A stretch of 64,000 bases of DNA, taken from contig JADJVF010000009.1 in assembly GCA_016716705.1 (NCBI GenBank), forward strand, positions 1-64,000, given 5' to 3'. This document shows positions 54,983 through 64,000 of this stretch, in pieces. This DNA is from Holophagales bacterium (GTDB lineage Bacteria; Acidobacteriota; Thermoanaerobaculia; UBA5066). The notes under the pieces were generated by a model. That model saw only the letters and a list, made by a program, of their open reading frames with translations, made no database searches and had not been told where the DNA came from. Numbering within the stretch: position 1 is the first letter of the stretch; the number at the start of each line of letters is the position of its first letter. The translations under genes and the position numbers were made by a program.

Positions 54983-55249
54983 TCAGAAACCCCAGAGCGC
55001 GAGCTCGTCGATGACCGCCGCGAGGCTCGGGTGCTTCACGAGCTCCTCGTAGAGCCAGCCGTGCTGCTCCTTCACGGACGCCATCGCCTCGCGCGCGCGG
55101 ACGGCGTCGCCGCCGGCCGCGGCGTCGCGGAGGCGTTCCACGGCGGCGCGCTCTTCGACGCCAAGGCGCTCGTCGAGGTCGCGACGGACCGCGTCGAACG
55201 CTTCGTTGACCCGGGCGCCTTCGTTCGCGCCTTCCTTCTCGTCCGCCAT
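54983..55249 (-). CDS. Unrecognised small acidic helical protein behind atpC
   Basis: The 88-residue protein is predicted all-helical (VNEAFDAVRRDLDERLGVEERAAVERLRDAAAGGDAVRAREAMASVKEQHGWLYEELVKHPSLAAVIDELALWGF). Its ATG lies 4 bases after the atpC stop, so it is probably the last gene of the ATP synthase transcript. I know no ATP synthase subunit with this sequence. It might be a regulator or assembly helper, or merely a passenger; nothing in the residues decides this. Confidence 0.65.
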   Translation of the reverse strand: MADEKEGANEGARVNEAFDAVRRDLDERLGVEERAAVERLRDAAAGGDAVRAREAMASVKEQHGWLYEELVKHPSLAAVIDELALWGF

Positions 55250-55253
55250 GGCG

Positions 55254-55667
55254 TCAGCCTCCCTGCGCGACGGCGAGCTTCGCCTCGGCGAAGGCGACGT
55301 CGTCGTTCACCGCGGCGAGCTGCTCGTTTCCGACGACGCCCAGGCGTCTCACGCCGCCCTCGTCCCTCTCCTCCCGCGCGGCGGTCGCGTCGATGGAGTC
55401 CTTCTCGGCCGCGAGGTCGGCGAGGACGCGGACGGCGTCCCCCGCCACCTCGACGAAGCCGCCGCGCACGGCGACGGCGGTCTTCTTCCCGCCGTCCGTC
55501 CAGGTGACGCGACCGACGCCGAGGAGCGCGACGAGCGGCGTGTGGCCCGGGAGGATCCCGAGCTCGCCGAGCTCGCCCGGAAGCGACACGGCGTCGCACA
55601 CGGCCTTGTCGACGACGGACCGCTCCGGCGTGACGACCGTCAGCGTGAGGTGGCCGGGCTCCGACAC
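55254..55667 (-). CDS. atpC: ATP synthase epsilon subunit
   Basis: The 137-residue subunit has the N-terminal beta-sandwich (LTLTVVTPERSVVDKAVCDAVSLPGELGELGILPGHTPLVALLGVG, the canonical opening) and a C-terminal helical part that can brake rotation. It starts with GTG 4 bases after the atpD stop. The C-terminal helices look divergent from E. coli but of normal length. Confidence 0.94.
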   Translation of the reverse strand: MSEPGHLTLTVVTPERSVVDKAVCDAVSLPGELGELGILPGHTPLVALLGVGRVTWTDGGKKTAVAVRGGFVEVAGDAVRVLADLAAEKDSIDATAAREERDEGGVRRLGVVGNEQLAAVNDDVAFAEAKLAVAQGG

Positions 55668-55671
55668 GGCC

Positions 55672-57117
55672 TCAGGCCTCGCCCGCCTTCTTCATCCTCT
55701 CGTAGCGCTCGAGGACGTCTTCGATCGTCCCCTGCAGGAGGAACGCCTGCTCGGGCACCTCGTCGTGCTTGCCCTCGACGATCTCCTTGAACGAGCGGAT
55801 GGTGTCGGCGATCTTGACGTACTTGCCGGGCAGGCCCGTGAACTGCTCGGCGACGTGGAACGGCTGCGAGAGGAACCGCTGAATCTTCCGGGCCCGGGCG
55901 ACGACGAGCTTGTCGTCCTCGGAGAGCTCGTCGATCCCGAGGATCGCGATGATGTCCTGCAGGTCCTTGTACTTCTGGAGGATCTGCTGGACCTGCCGGG
56001 CCACGGCGTAGTGCTCCTCGCCGACGGTCATCGGCGAGAGGATCTTCGACGTCGAGGCGAGCGGGTCGACGGCCGGGTAGATGCCGAGCTCGGCGATCTG
56101 CCGCGAGAGGACCGTCGTCGCGTCGAGGTGGGCGAACGCGGTGGCCGGGGCCGGGTCGGTCAGGTCGTCGGCGGGGACGTAGATCGCCTGGACCGACGTG
56201 ATGGAGCCCTTCTTCGTCGAGGTGATCCGCTCCTGCAGCTCGCCCATCTCGGTCGCGAGGTTCGGCTGGTAGCCGACGGCGGAGGGCATGCGGCCGAGGA
56301 GGGCCGAGACCTCGGAGCCCGCCTGCGTGAAGCGGAAGATGTTGTCGATGAAGAGGAGGACGTCCTTCCCCTCCGTGTCGCGGAACCACTCGGCGACCGT
56401 GAGGCCCGTCAGGCCGACGCGGAGCCGAGCGCCCGGGGGCTCGGTCATCTGCCCGTAGATGAGCGAGCACTTCGACTTCTTCCAGTCGTGCGGGTCGATG
56501 ACGCCCGACTCGGTCATCTCGAGCCAGAGGTCGTTCCCCTCGCGGGTCCGCTCGCCGACGCCGGCGAAGACCGAGTAGCCGCCGGCGGCCTTGGCGACGT
56601 TGTTGATGAGCTCCTGGATGAGGACCGTCTTGCCGACGCCCGCGCCGCCGAAGAGGCCCGTCTTGCCCCCCTTCGTGTAGGGCTCGAGGAGGTCGATGAC
56701 CTTGATCCCCGTCTCGAACATCTCGACGGAGGTCTTCTGCTCGTCGTAGGCGGGCGCATGACGGTGGATCGGCCACCGCTCCTTCGTGTTCACGGGCCCG
56801 AGCCCGTCGACCGGCTCGCCGATGACGTTCAGGATCCGCCCGAGCGTCTCGGGGCCGACCGGGACCGAGATCGGCTGGCCGAGGTCGATCGCCTTCATCC
56901 CGCGGACGAGGCCGTCCGCCGGCTTCATCGAGATGCACCGGACCCGGTTCTCGCCGAGGTGCTGGGCCACCTCGGTCATCAGGTCGATCGGGATCGTGGA
57001 GAGGCCGTCCGGGTCGGTGATGTGGACGGCGTTCAGGATGGACGGCAGGTGCCCGCCCGGGAACTCCACGTCGACGGTGGCGCCGATGACCTGGACGACT
57101 TTGCCTTCGATGGCCAT
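55672..57117 (-). CDS. atpD: ATP synthase beta subunit
   Basis: This is the catalytic F1 subunit, 481 residues. It shows the P-loop GLFGGAGVGKTVLIQELI, the Walker B segment DVLLFIDNIFRFTQAGSEVSALLGRMPSAVGYQPNLATEMG, and the DELSEDD motif near the C-terminus that contacts gamma. The frame is intact over its whole length. Confidence 0.98.
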   Translation of the reverse strand: MAIEGKVVQVIGATVDVEFPGGHLPSILNAVHITDPDGLSTIPIDLMTEVAQHLGENRVRCISMKPADGLVRGMKAIDLGQPISVPVGPETLGRILNVIGEPVDGLGPVNTKERWPIHRHAPAYDEQKTSVEMFETGIKVIDLLEPYTKGGKTGLFGGAGVGKTVLIQELINNVAKAAGGYSVFAGVGERTREGNDLWLEMTESGVIDPHDWKKSKCSLIYGQMTEPPGARLRVGLTGLTVAEWFRDTEGKDVLLFIDNIFRFTQAGSEVSALLGRMPSAVGYQPNLATEMGELQERITSTKKGSITSVQAIYVPADDLTDPAPATAFAHLDATTVLSRQIAELGIYPAVDPLASTSKILSPMTVGEEHYAVARQVQQILQKYKDLQDIIAILGIDELSEDDKLVVARARKIQRFLSQPFHVAEQFTGLPGKYVKIADTIRSFKEIVEGKHDEVPEQAFLLQGTIEDVLERYERMKKAGEA

Positions 57118-57177
57118 GTTCTACCTCTGCGGCCGGCGGGGCCGGGAGCACTCGTGGGACGGGGGAGACGGAGCGGG

Positions 57178-58056
57178 TCATTTCAGCGCCTCGGCGCCGG
57201 AGACGATCTCGATGAGCTCCTTCGTGATCTTCGCCTGGCGCGCCCGGTTGTAGGTGAGGGTGAGCGAGTCGATCATCTCGCCCGCGTTCTTCGTCGCCGA
57301 CTCCATCGCCGTCATCCGGGCGGCGTTCTCGGCCGCGTTCGACTCGAGGAGGAACCGGAAGAGCTGGAACTCGACGTGCCTCGGGAGGAGCCGTCCGAGG
57401 ATGACGTCCGGCCCCGGCTCGAAGATGTAGTCGGCCCCGCCCTCGCCCGCCCCGAGCTCGCCGAGCTCGATCGGGAGGAGGCGCTTCACGCCGACGACCT
57501 GCGAGATGACGCTCTTGAACTCGTTGTAGACGACGTAGACCGCGTCGACCTCGCCCCCGGTGAAGCGGGCCGCGAGGGAACGGCCGATCTCGGCGGCCGT
57601 GTCGTAGCCGAAGCGCTGGAACAGGCCGGGCTTCGCCTCGAGGACGGGAACCGTGCGGCGCTTCCAGAAGTCGGTCGCCTTGCGGCCGAGCGTGACGAGG
57701 GAGACCTCGACGCCGGCCTTCTTCTTCTCGCGGACGAAGGCCCCCGCCGCCCGGTTCACGTTCGTGTTGAAGGCGCCGCAGAGCCCCTTGTCGCCGGTGA
57801 CGACGACGAGGACGACCTTCTTCTCCTCGCGCTGGGCGAGGAGCGGGTGCGCCGGGGCGCCGTCCTCGCGAGGGGGGACTCGACCCGTCACGGACGCGAG
57901 GGTCGCCCCGAGCGTCGCGGCATACGGGCGCGCGGCGATGACCCGCTCCTGGGACCGGCGGAGCTTCGACGCGGCGACCATCTTCATCGCCTTCGTGATC
58001 TGCTGCGTCGACTTGACGCTGCGGATCCGCCGCCGGATGTCGATCAGGTTCGGCAT
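57178..58056 (-). CDS. atpG: ATP synthase gamma subunit
   Basis: The rotor shaft of F1, 292 residues. It begins MPNLIDIRRRIRSVKSTQQITKAMKMVAASKLRR and ends with ESATKNAGEMIDSLTLTYNRARQAKITKELIEIVSGAEAL, both canonical coiled-coil parts. VVTGDKGLCGAFNTNV lies in the globular part. It is 14 bases after atpA. Confidence 0.97.
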   Translation of the reverse strand: MPNLIDIRRRIRSVKSTQQITKAMKMVAASKLRRSQERVIAARPYAATLGATLASVTGRVPPREDGAPAHPLLAQREEKKVVLVVVTGDKGLCGAFNTNVNRAAGAFVREKKKAGVEVSLVTLGRKATDFWKRRTVPVLEAKPGLFQRFGYDTAAEIGRSLAARFTGGEVDAVYVVYNEFKSVISQVVGVKRLLPIELGELGAGEGGADYIFEPGPDVILGRLLPRHVEFQLFRFLLESNAAENAARMTAMESATKNAGEMIDSLTLTYNRARQAKITKELIEIVSGAEALK

Positions 58057-58069
58057 GGCGCCTCCGGCG

Positions 58070-59638
<1,569 letters not shown>

Positions 59639-59677
59639 GGGAGCGTCTCTTTTCCTTGCCGTCTGTAAATCACGGAA

Positions 59678-60238
59678 TCACGCGGCCCCGGAGGCGCCCT
59701 CCAGGGCCTTTCGCGCCCGCGTGAGCCGGCGCGAAAGGGAGGCGTCGAAGACCTCGCTTCCGAGCCGGACGACGAAACCCGACAGGAGCGAGGGGTCGAG
59801 TTCGGTGCGGAGGCGGACCCGTGTCCCCGATCGCGCCTCGAGGGCCTCGCGGATCCCCTTCTCGGCGTCCGCGCCGAGCGGCGCCGCGGACCGGACCGTC
59901 GCCTGGACGACGCCCCTCTCGACGTCGAGCTGCTCGCGGATCGCCTCGAGGACGTTCGCGAGCTTCAGGATGCGCCCTCGGTCCAGGAGCGCTCGAAGAA
60001 GGCGGCCCGCGACCGCGGGCGCCTTTGCGGTTTCCGCGAGGGAGGCGACGAGTCCCCGCTTTTCCGTCCGGCCGTACCCCGGGTTCGCGAGGAAGTCGCG
60101 GAGCTCCTCGGAGCTCTCGAGGGCGCGGGCGACCGTGTCGAGGGACGGGAGGAGCGCGTCGACGGCGTCGGGCGATCCGGCGACCTCGAAGAGGGCGTCG
60201 ACGTAGGGCCGTGCGAAGGCGGAGCCGGCGGCCTTCAT
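59678..60238 (-). CDS. atpH: ATP synthase delta subunit
   Basis: The 186-residue stator protein joins F1 to the peripheral stalk. It starts FARPYVDALFEVAG, contains LRDFLANPGYGRTEKRGLVASL, and ends with the strand DPSLLSGFVVRLGSEVFDASLSRRL. I chose the ATG at 60238 because it overlaps the atpF stop (ATGA) and removes an unrelated upstream extension. Confidence 0.95.
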   Translation of the reverse strand: MKAAGSAFARPYVDALFEVAGSPDAVDALLPSLDTVARALESSEELRDFLANPGYGRTEKRGLVASLAETAKAPAVAGRLLRALLDRGRILKLANVLEAIREQLDVERGVVQATVRSAAPLGADAEKGIREALEARSGTRVRLRTELDPSLLSGFVVRLGSEVFDASLSRRLTRARKALEGASGAA

Positions 60239-60777
60239 CGGGCGTCTCCTGCGAGGCTCTTCACGCCTTCGGCGACGAGTCGCGTCTCGTCGTCGGGCGT
60301 CACGTTCTTCACGACGAGCTCCCGGGCGAGCTCGACGGCAAGGTCGGCGGCGTAGGCCGTGAGCTCGTTTCGCGCCGACCGCACCCTGGCGTCGAGCTCG
60401 GCGCGGGTGCGCGCGGCGACCCGCTCGCTCTCCTCCACGGCCCGGGCGGCGATTTCCTTCTCCTCCACCTCGGCCTGCTCCCGTGCGTGGAGTCGCAACG
60501 CCTCGATCTCGGCTTCGATCTTCACGAGGCGCTCGCCGATCTCCCGGGCGACCGCCTGGGCGCGGTCGCGGTCTTCCTCCGCCTTCCGCAGCGTTTCGGC
60601 GACTCCGAGGCGCCGGTTCTCGAAGAACTGCACCAGCGGCTTCCTGAGGAGCCAGACGAGGAGCGCGATGAACCCGAGGAAGTTCAGGGTCTGCCAGAAC
60701 GGGTAGGGAAGGCCGAGGAACGTGGCGGGGCCTTCCGCTCCGCCCGAGAGGGGGAGCGCGAGAAGTGAGGCCGGCAT
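60235..60777 (-). CDS. atpF: ATP synthase b subunit
   Basis: The 180-residue stalk protein has one N-terminal membrane helix (about residues 30-45, LNFLGFIALLVWLLRKPLVQFFENRR) and a long charged helix that dimerises. It overlaps both neighbours: its ATG shares bases with the b' stop (TGATG) and its stop with atpH. With the b' protein it would form a heterodimeric stalk. Confidence 0.94.
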   Translation of the reverse strand: MPASLLALPLSGGAEGPATFLGLPYPFWQTLNFLGFIALLVWLLRKPLVQFFENRRLGVAETLRKAEEDRDRAQAVAREIGERLVKIEAEIEALRLHAREQAEVEEKEIAARAVEESERVAARTRAELDARVRSARNELTAYAADLAVELARELVVKNVTPDDETRLVAEGVKSLAGDAR

Positions 60778-61205
60778 CAGGCCACCTTTCGTCCGAGGGC
60801 GTAGCTCGCGATCTCGCCGGCGATCGCCTGCGCCTCCGCGCCGAGCTGCTGGCGGGCGGAGAGCACCTCGCGTTCGAGACTGGCCTGCGCCTCGCGCGCC
60901 AGGCCCCGCGACTTCTCACGTGCGTCTTCGAGGAGCGCCTGCCGGCGCTCGCCGGCGGCGGCGCGGGCGGCTTCCCGATGTGCGAGCGCCTCTCGCCGGG
61001 CCTCGGTGAGGCGACGGTCGAGGTCCGCGGCGACCTCTCGCTGCCTCTCCAGGGCCGCTTCCGACGCCGCGCGCGCGGAATCGACCCGTTGTTCCCGTTC
61101 GGCGAGAACGGCGCCGAGCGGCGACAACAGGAACTTCCTCAGGACCAGGTAGGTGGCCCAGAAGATGATGACGACGAGTAACAGGGAGAGGTCGGGCAGT
61201 TGCAT
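60777..61205 (-). CDS. atpF': ATP synthase b' subunit
   Basis: The 142-residue protein is a second b-type stalk subunit: a membrane helix (LSLLLVVIIFWATYLVLRKFLLSPL) and a long coiled coil. Paired b and b' genes occur in photosynthetic bacteria and in deltaproteobacteria-like lineages. It is the first gene of the operon; the a and c subunit genes that usually precede it are absent. Confidence 0.92.
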   Translation of the reverse strand: MQLPDLSLLLVVIIFWATYLVLRKFLLSPLGAVLAEREQRVDSARAASEAALERQREVAADLDRRLTEARREALAHREAARAAAGERRQALLEDAREKSRGLAREAQASLEREVLSARQQLGAEAQAIAGEIASYALGRKVA

Positions 61206-61285
61206 CGCTCGTTCCGCTCTCAGGGGCGCGCTGCGGGGTCCGCCCCCGGGCGCACCGCGAGCCGGAAGTCCGCACGGGGGCCGCG

Positions 61286-61315
61286 TTTATGCCACAGAGT
61301 GGCCGCGTCGGTCAA
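61286..61315 (-). promoter_or_regulatory. Promoter of the ATP synthase operon
   Basis: On the minus strand TTGACC (61310-61315) and CATAAA (61286-61291) are 18 bases apart, a reasonable vegetative promoter. Transcription would begin about 75 bases before the atpF' start. Confidence 0.55.
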
Positions 61316-61364
61316 CGAGAGGCGTCCCCGAGAGCGCTACCATTCGCCGGGGAGGCGGGAAAGC

Positions 61365-62012
61365 ATGGCGGATCCGAAACAGGTCGATCGATTGAAACTG
61401 GCGTTTCGGATCGCCAGTGACGCCTGGGACACGGCGGCAGCTCGAACCCTTCCCGGTGAGGTGGCCTGCCGCTCGGGCTGTTTCGGTTGCTGCGTCGGGC
61501 TCTTTGACATTTCCCTTCCGGAAGCGGCTCTCGTGCGAGAGGGCGTGGCCCGGCTCTCCGCCCGGGATCGGGAGGACGTGGTCCGGCGGGCCCGGCAGAT
61601 CGTCGAGGAAACGGCAGCCGCCTTTCCCGGAGACGCCCGCGCGGGGCTGCTCGACCCGGAGCGCAGCGAGGAGTCGGACGACGACTACTTCGCCGTCGTG
61701 GCGGATCGCGCCTGCCCCATGCTCGAGCTCCCTTCGGGACGCTGCCGCATCTACGAAGAGCGGCCGATCACCTGCCGCACCTACGGGTTCGCCTGGTCGA
61801 AGGACGCCGCCGTGTTCCACCCGCCCTGCGGCCTGAACCTCCCCGGGGCGCCCGAAGAGCGGCAACGGGAAACCTCGATCGACATCGACGGACTCGACCA
61901 GGCCGAGGACGTCGCGCGCGAGATCGCGACCGAGCTGGGGCTGGAGCCGGGGAGCGAGACGACCATTCCGCACGCCGTCCTCGGGTCCGCTTTCGGGCCC
62001 CCGCCCGGCTGA
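61365..62012 (+). CDS. YkgJ-type cysteine-cluster protein
   Basis: The 215-residue protein has the family clusters CRSGCFGCCVGLFDISLPEA and CPMLELPSGRCRIYEERPITCRTYGF, which bind zinc or an iron-sulfur cluster. An acidic insert (RSEESDDDYFAVV) separates them, and CGLNLPG adds a further cysteine. The family's function is unknown. GGGGAGG precedes the ATG at 61365, and TACCAT lies about 20 bases further upstream. It interrupts the otherwise minus-strand par-bactofilin-atp order and converges on the bactofilin gene with no gap. Confidence 0.85.
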   Translation: MADPKQVDRLKLAFRIASDAWDTAAARTLPGEVACRSGCFGCCVGLFDISLPEAALVREGVARLSARDREDVVRRARQIVEETAAAFPGDARAGLLDPERSEESDDDYFAVVADRACPMLELPSGRCRIYEERPITCRTYGFAWSKDAAVFHPPCGLNLPGAPEERQRETSIDIDGLDQAEDVAREIATELGLEPGSETTIPHAVLGSAFGPPPG

Positions 62013-62432
62013 TCAGCTCTTCTTCGGCGCGGGGGAAACCGAGATCGCGGGGATCGCAGGGTCCGAGGCGGCGCCCGGCGCCCGGCCGACCTGCGGTCCC
62101 GTCTCGACCGGCCCCTGGATCACCGCGCCGTCCTCGACGAGAAGCGAGGGCGTGTGAATCTCCGCCTGAAGGCGAGCGCCCGCGTGGACCTCGACCCGCT
62201 CGCGGGCGTAGACGACGCCCCGGACGTTCCCGGAAACGGAGAGCCGGCCGACGTGAATCTCGGCGTCGATCGCGGCGCCGTCTCCGATGATCAGCTCGTT
62301 CTTCGAGACGACCTTCCCCTTGAGGACGCCATCGATCCGGAACGTGTCCTCGAAGAAGAGAGTCCCCTCGAATCGGGCCCCCCGGTCGAGGAACCCGTTG
62401 AGGATTCCGCTCCCCTTCTTTCCGCCGATCAT
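62013..62432 (-). CDS. Bactofilin
   Basis: Bactofilins polymerise into filaments that position cell-wall and chromosome machinery. The 139-residue protein has the DUF583 beta-helix core (FLDRGARFEGTLFFEDTFRIDGVLKGKVVSKNELIIGDGAAIDAEIHVGRLSVSGNVRGVVYARERVEVHAGARLQAEIHTPSLLVEDGAVIQG) with six-residue turns and a Pro-rich tail. Its ATG overlaps the parB stop. Coupling to parAB suggests a link to chromosome segregation, as known for some bactofilins. Confidence 0.93.
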   Translation of the reverse strand: MIGGKKGSGILNGFLDRGARFEGTLFFEDTFRIDGVLKGKVVSKNELIIGDGAAIDAEIHVGRLSVSGNVRGVVYARERVEVHAGARLQAEIHTPSLLVEDGAVIQGPVETGPQVGRAPGAASDPAIPAISVSPAPKKS

Positions 62433-63301
62433 CCGCTTCCTCCGACGAGTCGCTCGAAGAGGCCGATGAGCTGCTCCTCGGAGTAGAAGGAGAGGCGGAC
62501 TTCGCCCCCCTTCTTCCTGCGCCGGATCTCGACCTTGGTCCCGAGGGATCGCTGGAGCCGCTGCTCTGCGTCTCGCGTGTCGGGGTCGTTGTCGGGGGCG
62601 GCCGCTCGCTTTTTCGGCGCCCCGTCGAGGATCTCCTGAACCCGGGCCTCGGCCGCCCGGACGGACAAGCCCCTGCGAATGAATTCCCTTGCGAGGGTCT
62701 CCTGGTCGGCGGCCGACGGAAGGGAGAGGAGCGTGCGGGCATGGCCGGCCGAGAGGAGCCCATCCTCGACCTGGGCGCGGACCTCCGCCGGGAGCTTGAG
62801 GAGCCGCATGGCGTTCGAAACCGTCGTCCGGTCCTTCCCTACCCGTTCGGCGATCTCGTCCTGGGTCATCCCGAACTTGTCCTTCAGGTGCCAGTACGAT
62901 TCCGCTTCTTCCATCGCCGTCAGGTCCCGGCGCTGGATGTTCTCGATGAGCGCGACGAGGAGGTGGTCCCGATCCTCGAGCCCCTCCTTGACGAGGACCG
63001 GGACGCGGGTGAGCCCGGCGAGACGAGCGGCCCGGACACGGCGCTCTCCGGCCAGGATCCGGAAACGGTCGGCGTCGCGGGTGACGAGGATCGGCTGGAG
63101 AATCCCGGTCTCCTTGATCGAGCGGGCCAGCTCCTCGAGCCCGTCGTCGTCGAACCTGCGGCGGGGCTGCTGGCGGTTCGCCTCGAGGTGATCCAGGTCG
63201 ACCATCTGGACGGAGAGCCCCGTCCGGGACTCCGGCAGGGTCGGACGGACGGTCGGGATGAGGGCGGAAAGCCCCTTCCCGAGAGCAGGTCTCTTCGTCA
63301 C
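62429..63301 (-). CDS. parB: Chromosome partitioning protein ParB
   Basis: The 290-residue CTP-dependent clamp has the N-terminal KRPALGKGLSALIP ParA-contact segment, the CTPase motifs ENIQRRDLTAMEEAESY and GERRVRAARLAGL, and the parS-binding helix-turn-helix MTQDEIAERVGKDRTTVSNAMRLLKLP. A C-terminal dimerisation zipper follows. The GTG start at 63301 overlaps the parA stop (GTGA). No clear 16-bp parS palindrome was recognised in this window by eye. Confidence 0.96.
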   Translation of the reverse strand: MTKRPALGKGLSALIPTVRPTLPESRTGLSVQMVDLDHLEANRQQPRRRFDDDGLEELARSIKETGILQPILVTRDADRFRILAGERRVRAARLAGLTRVPVLVKEGLEDRDHLLVALIENIQRRDLTAMEEAESYWHLKDKFGMTQDEIAERVGKDRTTVSNAMRLLKLPAEVRAQVEDGLLSAGHARTLLSLPSAADQETLAREFIRRGLSVRAAEARVQEILDGAPKKRAAAPDNDPDTRDAEQRLQRSLGTKVEIRRRKKGGEVRLSFYSEEQLIGLFERLVGGSG

Positions 63302-64000
63302 GGCTTTCCTCCGGCCTCCCCGGCGAGGTCTCGCCGGAGGAGCTCTCGCGCGATGGCGAGGTACGCCTCGGCACCGCGGGACCGAACGTCGTAGAGGAAG
63401 ATCGGCTTTCCGAAGGAGGGGGCCTCCCCCAGCCGTACGTTTCTGGGGACCGCCGGCTCGATGAACGCTCCGCCGAAGTAGCGGCGGATCTCGTCCAGGA
63501 CCTGGCGGGAGAGATTCAGCCGTTCGTCCCACATGGTCGCGACGACCCCGGCGATTTCGAGGCGGGGATTCAGGTTCTCGCGAACTCTCTCTATCGTCGA
63601 AACGAGCTCGGAGACCCCTTCCAGCGCGTAGTACTCGCACTGGATCGGGACGATGACCCCGTCGACGGCCGTGAGGGCATTCAGCGTGAGGAGGCCGAGG
63701 GAGGGTGGGCAGTCGACGAAGACGTAGTCGAACTCGCCCTCCAGCGCGTCGAGCCTTCCGGCGAGCAGGTACTCCCTCTTCTCCACGTTCACGAGCTCGA
63801 TTTCCGCGCCGACCAGCTCGCGGGAAGCCGGGACGAGCGTCAGGAGGGGCAGGCTCGTCGGTCGTGCGACCTCGGCCCAGGTGGTGTTCCCGAGGATCCA
63901 GTCGTAGACCGTCTTCTCGAGCTCGCCCTTGTCGACACCGAGGCCGCCGGTCGTGTTCCCCTGCGGATCGAAGTCGACGAGAAGGACTCGCTTCTCGAGG
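63298..64000 (-). CDS. parA: Chromosome partitioning ATPase ParA (partial, cut by window edge)
   Basis: The visible 233 residues are the C-terminal part of a Walker-type ParA/Soj ATPase: RVLLVDFDPQGNTTGGLGVDK near the edge, FDYVFVDCPPSLGLLTLNALTAVDGVIVPIQCEYYALEGVSEL, and VPRNVRLGEAPSFGKPIFLYDVRSRGAEAYLAIA. The deviant P-loop lies beyond the window. It binds DNA non-specifically with ATP and moves ParB-parS complexes. The frame is open to base 64000. Confidence 0.95.
   Translation of the reverse strand, partial: LEKRVLLVDFDPQGNTTGGLGVDKGELEKTVYDWILGNTTWAEVARPTSLPLLTLVPASRELVGAEIELVNVEKREYLLAGRLDALEGEFDYVFVDCPPSLGLLTLNALTAVDGVIVPIQCEYYALEGVSELVSTIERVRENLNPRLEIAGVVATMWDERLNLSRQVLDEIRRYFGGAFIEPAVPRNVRLGEAPSFGKPIFLYDVRSRGAEAYLAIARELLRRDLAGEAGGKP

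Overview
The window is a compact, very GC-rich bacterial chromosome segment with short intergenic gaps and many 4-base start/stop overlaps. It carries no phage, insertion sequence or CRISPR array. Lipoprotein signals, an OmpA-type peptidoglycan-binding domain, a bactofilin, a bacillithiol (bshC-bshB1-bshA) cluster, the order parA-parB-bactofilin-atpF'-atpF-atpH-atpA-atpG-atpD-atpC, and lepA-lepB-DUF4845 together suggest a diderm bacterium of the Acidobacteriota or a nearby lineage. This placement is inferred from gene content and order, not from a tree. The parAB/atp end is probably close to the replication origin.

Layout. 1-5400 (+): two STAS-domain proteins coupled to glycogen phosphorylase, then a long SDR/acyl-reductase-like protein. 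5400-10180 (-): FKBP-type isomerase, ferrous-iron transporter FeoA-FeoB, an MFS exporter and a small lipoprotein. 10330-12933 (+): TetR regulator, Cys-rich small protein, ABC-F ATPase. 12895-14132: a 1.2 kb islet holding an M35-like metallopeptidase and bracketed by a duplicated ABC-F 3' end. 14168-18624: DUF202, dodecin, an RNB exoribonuclease (-), then LemA and two TPM proteins. 18633-26176 (-): a seven-gene envelope module with a PspA/ESCRT-III-like protein, a membrane-anchored solute-binding/OmpA chimera, an ABC permease and ATPase, a coiled-coil membrane protein and an AAA+ ATPase. 26260-31857 (+): fatty acid desaturase, NtrC-type sigma54 activator, fused 2-oxoacid dehydrogenase E1, hydrolase. 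31865-35387 (-): GT39-like glycosyltransferase with a phosphodiesterase-like partner. 35420-37894 (+): pyrK-pyrD-pyrF. 37924-45190 (-): mtnA-tsaD-lepA-lepB-DUF4845-S4-ArsA-small protein. 45276-47783 (+): pgk-tpiA-secG, then tRNA-Leu(GAG). 47999-55249: DUF4870, DUF4097, RDD, adenosine deaminase (+), bacillithiol synthesis and a coupled methyltransferase. 55254-61205 (-): F1 and stator genes of ATP synthase. 61365-64000: YkgJ-like protein (+), bactofilin, ParB and ParA (cut by the window edge).

Two general properties matter to a reader. First, at least seventeen recognisable genes, including lepA, pyrF, feoB and bshC, are broken by single-base shifts, mostly in G or C runs. This pattern points to residual homopolymer errors in the assembly rather than real pseudogenes, so features below join the frames and say so. 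Second, many genes lack a Shine-Dalgarno sequence and instead have a TAnnnT hexamer 6-13 bases before the start codon, which looks like promoters of leaderless mRNAs.

The most promising candidate for an undescribed system is the 18.6-26.2 kb module. It puts an ESCRT-III-like PspA protein and a classical AAA ATPase in one operon with an ABC transporter whose binding protein is tethered to the peptidoglycan. Other leads are the islet with synonymous-only differences between its flanking repeats, and a methyltransferase translationally coupled to bacillithiol synthesis.
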